A DNA stretch of 20,279 nt from DASWOJ01 sp036398775 (GTDB taxonomy: Bacteria; Pseudomonadota; Alphaproteobacteria; Acetobacterales; Acetobacteraceae). The stretch lies in contig DASWOJ010000396.1 in NCBI GenBank assembly GCA_036398775.1, forward strand, positions 1-20,279, in the 5' to 3' direction. A program made the translations under genes and the position numbers. Numbering within the stretch: position 1 is the first letter of the stretch; every line of letters starts with the position of its first letter. The notes beneath the pieces are model-generated. The model was given only the letters and a program-made list of their open reading frames with translations, was not told the origin of the DNA and ran no database searches. Below, in pieces: positions 14,209 through 20,279 of this stretch.

Positions 14209-15450
14209 GACCGACTGATCGTATATCCCGGCTCCATCCCACTCGATACCGACCTGCTGTCGGTGCAACGCCATGCGATGACGGCATTAGGGGCGCTGGC
14301 GCAAGCGGTGCTGGGGACACAGCCGGTAGCGGATGGACTGGCGTGCATGCCAGCGGCTTCGGGCTATGGCGTCGTGGTCGGGCCTGGGACGCTGCTGGGC
14401 GTTGCGGCGGCGGATGCAACGCCGTTCGGCTCGCTGGGGGCGGACCCGGCGCCGCTGGTGCAGGCGGGGGTCAACCGGGACCCGGTGGCGCTGACGCTGG
14501 GCGGGCCACCGGACGGGGACCATGCGCTGTGCTGGCTGGTGCAGGCGATGCTGGATCTACACGATACCGGGCCAGTCGCTCTGCCTTACTGGGATGCGGC
14601 CAACCCGGCGGTGCCGTGGAGTGGGCCGGGCAATGGCGGCCAGGCGCAGAATACCCAGCGGGTGGTGCGCATCGCGTTGCAGGCGAAGGCTGGTGCGCCG
14701 CAGGTGCAAGTTGATCCGCAGCCGCCGGCGGCAGATCCCGGCTGGGTCGGGCTTTGGACGGTCATGACCTACTTCGGACGGCCGCAAACGACGCAGACCG
14801 ACATACGGGCGCTACCGGGCGGGGCGTTGCTGCAGTGGAGGCTGCCGCAACTCAGCCCTGGGTTCTGCCGACAGGAGGCATTTGGCACCAACACGCTCTG
14901 GCGGGTGCCGGACGGGGTGGTGCGGACGCGGGTGCGGGTGGTTGGCGGCGGGGGCGGTGGCGGTGGCGGCGACACGGATTATGCTGGCGGCGGTGGCGGG
15001 GCGGGCGGTTATGGCGAGGCGGTCATTCCAGTCCAGCCCGGTGCGGTCATCCCGCTGCAGGTCGGGCAGGGTGGCGTCGGCGGTGCGCCTCGGGTGAACG
15101 GGCAGCAAGGCGGCGCGAGCTGGTTCGGCGCGCTTGGCGCCGGGCCGGTGGGCGCGGATGGCGGGTTGGGCGGGCACTCCGGCAATCCCGGCAGTGCGGG
15201 CGGCGACGGCGGCGCCGGTCTGGCGGGCACAATGCAAATGGCGGGCGGCTCCGGCGCGGATGGCGCGCTGATGGCCGGCGTGCCCGGCGGGTGCGGCGGT
15301 GGTGGCGTGTTCGGCGGCGGTGGTCGGAGCGGGCTGGGCGGCGGCGGACAGAACAACGGACGCAATGCAGGGGCCGGCGCGGGCGGCGGTTACGGCGCCG
15401 GGGCGCCGGGCGGGTCCGGGGCACCCGGGATTGTGGTCGTCGAATACTAG
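14206..15450 (+). CDS. Tail fibre-tip protein with glycine-rich C-terminal domain
   Basis: A 414-residue protein from TTG 14206. The N-terminal part (DRLIVYPGSIPLDTDLLSVQ) is a baseplate-contact domain, and residues 60-230 are beta-rich with Gly-Pro turns (TPFGSLGADPAPLVQAGVNR, DPVALTLGG). From about residue 245 a VVGGGGGGGGG stretch opens a 170-residue glycine-rich domain with repeated GGxGG blocks and a final IVVVEY strand. Such domains form glycine-rich polyproline-II sandwich or loop bundles and act as receptor-binding tips (T-even-like gp38 type). It follows gpI, so adhesin is the likely role. Bases and codons are as GC-rich as the neighbours. Confidence 0.65.
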   Translation: MDRLIVYPGSIPLDTDLLSVQRHAMTALGALAQAVLGTQPVADGLACMPAASGYGVVVGPGTLLGVAAADATPFGSLGADPAPLVQAGVNRDPVALTLGGPPDGDHALCWLVQAMLDLHDTGPVALPYWDAANPAVPWSGPGNGGQAQNTQRVVRIALQAKAGAPQVQVDPQPPAADPGWVGLWTVMTYFGRPQTTQTDIRALPGGALLQWRLPQLSPGFCRQEAFGTNTLWRVPDGVVRTRVRVVGGGGGGGGGDTDYAGGGGGAGGYGEAVIPVQPGAVIPLQVGQGGVGGAPRVNGQQGGASWFGALGAGPVGADGGLGGHSGNPGSAGGDGGAGLAGTMQMAGGSGADGALMAGVPGGCGGGGVFGGGGRSGLGGGGQNNGRNAGAGAGGGYGAGAPGGSGAPGIVVVEY

Positions 15451-15462
15451 CAGGCTTTTTGC

Positions 15463-15476
15463 CTCCCATCGGGGAG
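15463..15476 (+). terminator. Weak hairpin after the fibre-tip gene
   Basis: CTCCC (15463-15467) pairs with GGGAG around ATCG, just downstream of a small AGGC-TTTTT-GCCT repeat after the stop codon. There is no clear U tract after the second arm. This may reduce read-through between fibre genes, but the support is thin. Confidence 0.2.
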
Positions 15477-15546
15477 ATCGGCCTGTGAAAGCAGGTCTTT
15501 TGGGACTTTGTGCGGGCGACCTTTCTAGGCTTCCCCGCAGTAAGGA

Positions 15547-15590
15547 CCCCCTCGCCCCGGCCCGCTCCCGGAGGGAGAGAGAAGAAAGGA
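15547..15590 (+). repeat. REP-like palindrome, copy E
   Basis: CCCCCTCGCCCCGGCCCGCT then CCCGGAGGGAGAGAGAAGA. CCCGCTCCC pairs with GGGAGAGAG with one weak position. Its purine-rich tail reaches to about seven bases before ATG 15598 (AAGGA) and can act as the ribosome binding site. It has the same orientation as the other copies. Confidence 0.7.
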
Positions 15591-15597
15591 CATCCAT

Positions 15598-16077
15598 ATG
15601 CTTACGCCTGCGAACCATCTTTACCGGCCTAGCGTGGCGCGCGTGCTGGTGCTGGACGGGACCGTGCCGGTGCCGCGGGGGGTGCGGCCGGGACCTCGGC
15701 CGTCTTGGCCGGCGAAGGACCCTGCGGACGTGCTCGACTACCAGTTCGATATCTCGCCTGCGCTGAGCGGCTGCCACGGCGATGCGGTGGCGACGCTGGA
15801 CGTGTCCATCACCCCGGCCGATCCGGGTGGGGTGTCACTGGTTTCGGCGGCGGCCGATGGGGCTCGGGCAGTCTTGTGGCTGGGCGGCGGACAGGCGGGG
15901 GTGACCTATGCCGTTACGCTGACCATCGGGACGCAGGCTGGGCGCACACTGTCACGCGCGGTGCTGTTGCCGGTCCAGGCGCTGTCGGGAGGCACGTCCG
16001 TATCGGGCGTGCTGCAGACCGAGACTGGGGCGCCCGTCCAGGACAGTGCCGGGAACACCATCACCGTGGGAGGGTAG
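15598..16077 (+). CDS. Beta-rich fibre-associated accessory protein
   Basis: A 159-residue protein, MLTPANHLYRPSVARVLVLD, with the AAGGA site from copy E in front. The middle contains DVLDYQFDISPALSGCHGDA and then strand-heavy sequence (DVSITPADPGGVSLVSAAAD, VTYAVTLTIGTQAGRTLSRA) resembling an Ig-like/BppU-type beta sandwich. A DPADxLDYxFDxS opening of this type occurs in small proteins found next to phage fibres. It ends four bases before the tailspike start, so the two are probably co-translated. It may be the tailspike adaptor or a head/tail decoration; I do not assign it further. Confidence 0.55.
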   Translation: MLTPANHLYRPSVARVLVLDGTVPVPRGVRPGPRPSWPAKDPADVLDYQFDISPALSGCHGDAVATLDVSITPADPGGVSLVSAAADGARAVLWLGGGQAGVTYAVTLTIGTQAGRTLSRAVLLPVQALSGGTSVSGVLQTETGAPVQDSAGNTITVGG

Positions 16078-16081
16078 CGCC

Positions 16082-18631
16082 ATGCCGACCGTTGACCAGT
16101 TGGACTCGGCCAACGTCGCCGCTGATGACGACCTCCTGCCGATCAGCCGGGCCGGGCGGCTGTTGCATGCGTCGCGGGCGCAGGTGGTGGCAGGCTTGCA
16201 GGCGGCGTTGGCAGTGCCGTCCGGAACGCTGGTGGGCCGCAGCAGTTCGGGGTTGGGAGGTCCGGAGCCGATTGGGATTGGCACCAACCTGCGGCTGGCC
16301 GGGGGTGTGCTGTCAGCGGCAGCGGTGTTCAGCGTTACGGCGCTGCCCGGTGCAAATCCGCCAGCGCCGGGAGATCTGGTGCCGGTGTCCCAACTCGGGC
16401 GCGACAGCGCTGCGACCTATGGCGCGTTGATGGCGGGGTTGGGCGGGTTGCGGGACATTGACCTGTCGGCACACCGGGCGCAGGCGCCGGGCGGGGTTGC
16501 ACGCAGCCTGTCGGATTGGATGGCGGACGCCGTGACGCCTGAGGCGTTCGGCGCTGTGGGCGATGGCGTGCATGACGATACCGAGGCGCTTGACCGTGCC
16601 ATCGCGACGGCACGAACGGTGCGGCTGGCGCCGCGCACCTATGCCGTGCGTGGCGGCTGGACGGTAGCGCAGGAGGCCGTGCTGGTGGGCGTGCCGGGCC
16701 GTAGTACGCTCAAGCGCATCGCGTTGCCCGGCGTGCCGGCGGTTGGTGCGTTCATCAATGTGCAGGGCGCTGCGTTCACGGCGCTATATGTCGTATTCGA
16801 TGGTGCGGGCGTGCCCGGGGATAGTTGGGGCGTGCTGGTGCTGCCGGCCTGCACTCGCACGCTGTTCGACGGTTGCGTGTTTCAGGGCGCCGTAGGTGCG
16901 TCGCTGGGTAGCGGGCTGGTGATCCAGGCGCGGGATGGCGCGCTGGGCGGGTCGGACGGCGCCAGCCGCCACCAGATGCTTCGGTGCGAGGCGCGGGACA
17001 ACCAGGTGCACGGCATCTGGGTGCAGGCTGCGTCAGGGGCCGTAGTGCAGGGATGCCTGGCGCACGGCAACGGCGCTTATGGCATCTGCATGGACTTCAA
17101 CGACCCTACCTTTCAGCAAGCGGTGCGGCATGGACGGGTGCTGGGCAACGAGTGTTGGGGGAACGGGCGGGGCATCTCGGTCGGAAATTTCAACGAAACC
17201 AACCTGGAGCCGCCGCGGTGGGGACACGCCAACCCGGACGCTTTTGACGTGCTCGTGTCAGGCAACATCTGCCACGGCAACCGGGATTGGGGCATCGCGG
17301 TATCCGGGCGCGGCTTGGTGGTGCTGGGCAACATGTTGGAGGGCAACGGGTCTGGCATCCTGTGCAACGCTGAGGCGTCGCGCGTGATCGGCAACACGGT
17401 GTCGGCGCCGGGCTACTTCGGGATTGACGCCGGGGGCAGCGACGGATGCGACGTGTCGGGCAACCTGGTGCGGGGCTGTGGGGTCGGCATCAACCCCGGC
17501 GGCAGCCGCAACGTGCTGGTTTCGGGCAACCAGTTGCTGGGCAACACCTGGGGCGTCACGGCATATGATATGGAATCGAATGGGCATGGCTCGCCGTTTG
17601 GGATCTCCTGCTCAGGGCTGGTAATCGAGAGCAACCGGATCGTGTTGCGGGATGGGACGGGCGGCGGCGTGCTGCTGTTGGACGGGGTGCAGGGCGTGAA
17701 GCTGGCGCGCAATGCCATTTTTCCCGGTGCGGGCAGCCAAATGGCGCAGGCATTGTGCGCCAACACGGATGGGCTGCTGTTGGAAGGCAACACTTGGGAC
17801 AACCAGGCGGCGGTTGTGGTGAACCCCTCCGACCTCGGCCCGTCTGGGAAAGGTGCGCAGCAGATGCAGGTGCCGGACTTATTGGATGCGGTGATGGTGA
17901 CGTCCGCTCCGCGCGGGGTGGACAGCATGGTCGGGCAGTATCAGGCGTCCATGGCGGGGCGGGTCGCCTTTGTGCGGATGACGGCGGGGGGGACAGGCTA
18001 CACCCAGGCATCGGTGCAGATCACCGGGACCGGGCAGGGCGCGACGGCATCGGCTTGGGTGCTTGATGGCGCCATCCTCGGGATCACGATGACCGGCGCC
18101 GGTGCGGGATACGGCGGCGGGCTGGTGACTGTTGCGATCACGGGCGATGGGCAAGGGGCGCAGGCGGTGGCGTCGGCTGGCTTGCCGGTGCCTCAAGGAC
18201 GGCGGCTGCGGCTGCACTGCAACGGAGCCGTGCGGTTCCGCCGGTTGGGGAGCAGCCCATTCCAGGACAACTGGACCTTGCGCGACATGCTTGTGCCGGC
18301 GACGACGGCGGTGGACTGGGAGGGGACTTGGGGTGGCTGGCAGGCCTTGGGGTTCACGGCGGGAGATTTCCTGACCTCGACCGGGGATGGCAGCGCGACG
18401 TTCCGATCGCCCGGCGGAGACTTGGTGCTGCGGCCGACCGGCGGGCGCCTGCGGGTGGCAGCGGATGAGGAGCCGACGGGATTCTGCAGCGCGCTCGGAC
18501 GCGGCAGCCCGGAGGGCGTGGTGTCTGCGCCGCCGGGCAGCGACTACCGCAACTTGGACGGCGGCGCGGGAACGACGCTTTGGATCAAACGGTCGGGGAC
18601 CGGGCCGACCGGGTGGGCGGCGGTGGGATAA
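16082..18631 (+). CDS. Tailspike with pectate-lyase-type beta-helix (depolymerase candidate)
   Basis: An 849-residue protein. ATG 16082 has GGGAGG upstream and starts MPTVDQLDSANVAADDDLLP; an in-frame ATG 36 bases earlier lies in the previous gene. Residues 1-90 are an anchor domain shared with the second spike. At 151 begins TPEAFGAVGDGVHDDTEALD, the classical N-cap of the pectate-lyase superfamily. Up to about residue 575 there are NosD-like repeats rich in N-x-x-x-G-N and GI/GV (for example VSGNQLLGNTWGVTA), forming a parallel beta-helix. Residues 620-700 hold two GxGY-x-x-x-x-V-x-I-T-G-x-G-Q-G modules, then a beta-rich C-terminus ending GPTGWAAVG. It probably cleaves or binds a surface polysaccharide. 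No catalytic residues can be fixed by eye. Confidence 0.8.
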   Translation: MPTVDQLDSANVAADDDLLPISRAGRLLHASRAQVVAGLQAALAVPSGTLVGRSSSGLGGPEPIGIGTNLRLAGGVLSAAAVFSVTALPGANPPAPGDLVPVSQLGRDSAATYGALMAGLGGLRDIDLSAHRAQAPGGVARSLSDWMADAVTPEAFGAVGDGVHDDTEALDRAIATARTVRLAPRTYAVRGGWTVAQEAVLVGVPGRSTLKRIALPGVPAVGAFINVQGAAFTALYVVFDGAGVPGDSWGVLVLPACTRTLFDGCVFQGAVGASLGSGLVIQARDGALGGSDGASRHQMLRCEARDNQVHGIWVQAASGAVVQGCLAHGNGAYGICMDFNDPTFQQAVRHGRVLGNECWGNGRGISVGNFNETNLEPPRWGHANPDAFDVLVSGNICHGNRDWGIAVSGRGLVVLGNMLEGNGSGILCNAEASRVIGNTVSAPGYFGIDAGGSDGCDVSGNLVRGCGVGINPGGSRNVLVSGNQLLGNTWGVTAYDMESNGHGSPFGISCSGLVIESNRIVLRDGTGGGVLLLDGVQGVKLARNAIFPGAGSQMAQALCANTDGLLLEGNTWDNQAAVVVNPSDLGPSGKGAQQMQVPDLLDAVMVTSAPRGVDSMVGQYQASMAGRVAFVRMTAGGTGYTQASVQITGTGQGATASAWVLDGAILGITMTGAGAGYGGGLVTVAITGDGQGAQAVASAGLPVPQGRRLRLHCNGAVRFRRLGSSPFQDNWTLRDMLVPATTAVDWEGTWGGWQALGFTAGDFLTSTGDGSATFRSPGGDLVLRPTGGRLRVAADEEPTGFCSALGRGSPEGVVSAPPGSDYRNLDGGAGTTLWIKRSGTGPTGWAAVG

Positions 18632-18760
18632 GGACGCTTTGGGGAAAGCCTGACCGGACTTCTTTGAACGCAGATCGGGGTGAGCGGCTTCGAGCGCAAC
18701 GCTGGCCCATGACAGGACTGCGTTCCATCGGCGTTCCCGGCTTCCCGCTCCGCAGCCAGA

Positions 18761-18800
18761 CCCCCTCACCCCGACCCTTTCCCGGAGGGAGAGGGAAAAA
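18761..18800 (+). repeat. REP-like palindrome, copy F
   Basis: CCCCCTCACCCCGACCCTTT then CCCGGAGGGAGAGGGAAAAA. It is the best-preserved copy: CCCTTTCCC pairs with GGGAGAGGG across GGA. It lies in the 190-base gap between the two tailspike genes, 22 bases before ATG 18823, whose own site is TGAGGGA. Confidence 0.75.
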
Positions 18801-18822
18801 ATCTGAATCTTGAGGGACAGCC

Positions 18823-20279
18823 ATGCCGACTATCAAGCAGCTTCCGCCCATCACCCAAGTCAATCCAACCGACGAGTTGCCGATCAGCCAGGGCAACTTT
18901 ACCGGCGGTGTCACGGTGTCAACTTTATTGGCAAGCACACAGCCGGCGCTGACGCTGGCAGCGGGCAAGCTGCTGGGGCGGGCATCGGCTGGGCCGGGTG
19001 GGCCGGAGGCGCTCAGCGTCGGTACCGGCCTCCAGGTTGCGAATGGCGCGGTGCAGGCGACAGGGACGGACCATGCGGGCTTTCCAATCGCTGCGGCGCT
19101 GGGTGTTGGGGACGAGGTTATACTGAACAGGGCCGGTGCGCCCCAGCGCCTGCCGGCTGCGGCGCTGCGGGGACTGTTCAACGCGGGTGTGGGCATCAGC
19201 ATCTCTGGCGATGGCGTAGTGTCGGCGGCGGCGTTGGCCGATGCGTCGGGCGTTGCCGTCACGGCGCGCGGCACGCCTAGTCCGCGGCTGCTCGCCGACC
19301 GGGCGGCGGATACAGTCAATGTGCGCGACCACGGCGCGGTGTTGGATGGCGTCACGGACGATGGCCCGTCAGTTGCGGCGGCGTTGGTCCGGGCGGCGGG
19401 GGGCACGGTCTATTTGCCTGCCGGTACGGCCGCCATTGCAATGCTGCCCGATGCCATGGCCGGCCGCTTCAGCGGTGAGGGCCAACTCCGCACGGGAGAC
19501 ATGCACCGGCGCGGGCGCATGTTCGCGCGGCGTGCGACGGAGCCGGTGCGCTACGGGTCGCTGGACGACATCAGCACGGCATTTGACGGCGACTTGTCCA
19601 CCGTCCAACTGGCCATCGAGCATCGGGTAGATGGCGCGGCGACGCTGACGCAGCCCAGCACGGGTTATACCTACCGGCACGAGAACAGTGCGGCCAGTGT
19701 CTACTATCAGAACCGCAGCGGCTGGAACGCGCTGACCAGCGACCAAGGAGGGCGCACAGGCTGCTCGGCCATCAACGGGCGGGTGTCGCAGCAAGGACAA
19801 GGTGACGCCGTGTTCCTGTCCGTGGCCGGCACCGTGGCTGGAACCAAGTCTGGCAGCACGCACTTCCTGGCGAACCCCGCCGTGCTGGTGATGGATGGCG
19901 ACCTGTTCGGATTTGCGGACGGCACCTACCAGCAAGTGGACGAGTTCAGCCATAACGATGCCGGATACGATTTGGCGGTTAGCAGCACGGTCCGAAACTT
20001 TTACCGCACCAACAGCACGGGTGCGAAGGGCGCGTGGTGGCTGGGTACGCGCTACCAGTCGCTGGGGGCAAGGGGGGTGGACGCCGCTTTCCAGGTGGTC
20101 GGGCGGTGGAACGGGGTGATTGACACTTGCTCCGCAATCGCAGGGTCGTCCGGGGCGGTGATGACGGTTGCGGCGGGTCAGCGCATCTACCTGAATGCCA
20201 GCAACGCCGACGCTCACTCCAATCCTACCGACATACAGCCCGGCGGGGAGTGGCTGCAGGCCGATCCCGTCACCGGCGC
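18823..20279 (+). CDS. Second tailspike (partial, runs off the window)
   Basis: At least 485 codons from ATG 18823 without a stop; MPTIKQLPPITQVNPTDELP. The first 90 residues repeat the anchor of the first spike: MPT-x-x-QL, DELPIS, LLGRASAGPGGPE, GTGL-x-x-x-x-G-x-x-x-A. At about residue 166 comes NVRDHGAVLDGVTDDGPSVA, a shortened pectate-lyase N-cap. After it the sequence differs from the first spike: no NosD repeats but a beta-rich head with DGDLFGFADGTYQQVDEFSH, then STVRNFYRTNSTGAKGAWWL and RGVDAAFQVVGRWNGVIDTC. That part has the look of phage spike domains with a fixed trimeric head. It is likely a second receptor-recognition or depolymerase unit with another specificity. The end is outside the window. 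Confidence 0.72.
   Translation, partial: MPTIKQLPPITQVNPTDELPISQGNFTGGVTVSTLLASTQPALTLAAGKLLGRASAGPGGPEALSVGTGLQVANGAVQATGTDHAGFPIAAALGVGDEVILNRAGAPQRLPAAALRGLFNAGVGISISGDGVVSAAALADASGVAVTARGTPSPRLLADRAADTVNVRDHGAVLDGVTDDGPSVAAALVRAAGGTVYLPAGTAAIAMLPDAMAGRFSGEGQLRTGDMHRRGRMFARRATEPVRYGSLDDISTAFDGDLSTVQLAIEHRVDGAATLTQPSTGYTYRHENSAASVYYQNRSGWNALTSDQGGRTGCSAINGRVSQQGQGDAVFLSVAGTVAGTKSGSTHFLANPAVLVMDGDLFGFADGTYQQVDEFSHNDAGYDLAVSSTVRNFYRTNSTGAKGAWWLGTRYQSLGARGVDAAFQVVGRWNGVIDTCSAIAGSSGAVMTVAAGQRIYLNASNADAHSNPTDIQPGGEWLQADPVTG

Noticed and set aside
11543..14419. A 958-codon open frame on the minus strand
   Set aside because: Nearly all of it lies opposite well-recognised gpW, gpJ and gpI genes and reads as Arg/Pro/His-rich shadow. 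Only its last part overlaps the frameshifted secreted-protein gene, which is listed separately.
14939..15450. Glycine-rich stretch considered as a PE_PGRS-like surface protein
   Set aside because: It is the C-terminal part of a fibre-slot gene directly after gpI, which explains it better, and nothing mycobacterial is seen.
1..20279. CRISPR arrays, tRNA genes, rRNA genes, integrase attachment sites
   Set aside because: No regularly spaced repeats, cloverleaf-like sequences or rRNA segments were seen on either strand.

Overview
The window is a high-GC (GGG, GCG and CGG codon-rich) stretch dominated by one long plus-strand block of phage structural genes. It looks like a prophage, or prophage-derived particle locus, with a contractile tail. 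The codon style, the intergenic palindromes and the overall look of the proteins suggest an alphaproteobacterial host, probably Acetobacteraceae. That assignment is inferred from sequence character alone; no rRNA or housekeeping marker is present.

Layout. Positions 1-1087 are flank: the 3' end of an unidentified plus-strand gene (to 130), then low-information DNA with the broken N-terminus of an IS transposase on the minus strand (about 514-663) and its terminal direct repeats (687-745). A candidate promoter (949-977) precedes the major capsid protein (1088-2410). Three small head-completion/neck-type genes follow (2414-4313). A 670-base, lower-GC stretch without a convincing gene, containing a 22-base inverted repeat, separates head from tail. 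The tail block is a small protein in the DUF2635-like position (4988-5170), sheath (5173-6747), tube (6761-7207), tail assembly chaperone with a -1 frameshift product (7370-7681/7896), a short Ala/Pro-rich tape-measure candidate (8030-9106), then gpU-like, gpX/LysM, gpD, gpV, gp25/gpW, gpJ and gpI proteins (9313-13659). This T-U-X-D then V-W-J-I order is that of P2-like tails. Last comes an adhesion block: a glycine-rich fibre-tip protein (14206-15450), a beta-rich accessory protein (15598-16077), a beta-helix tailspike (16082-18631) and a second tailspike running off the window (18823-20279).

How it works together. Sheath and tube build the contractile tail. The chaperone pair loads tube subunits on the tape measure. 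gpU/X/D/V/W/J/I form tube end, hub, spike and baseplate wedges, and the adhesion block sets host range. No terminase, portal, protease, integrase or lysis gene is visible here.

Notable signals. A textbook -1 frameshift cassette (CCCAAAC plus a 14-bp hairpin) lies at 7672-7717. Six same-orientation REP-like palindromes sit in the gaps of the structural operon, five just before start codons. Two tandem tailspikes share an anchor domain but differ afterwards. A frameshifted minus-strand gene for a secreted protein (13660-14148) lies between gpI and the fibre gene. The repeats, the IS remnant and the decayed gene suggest long residence in the chromosome.
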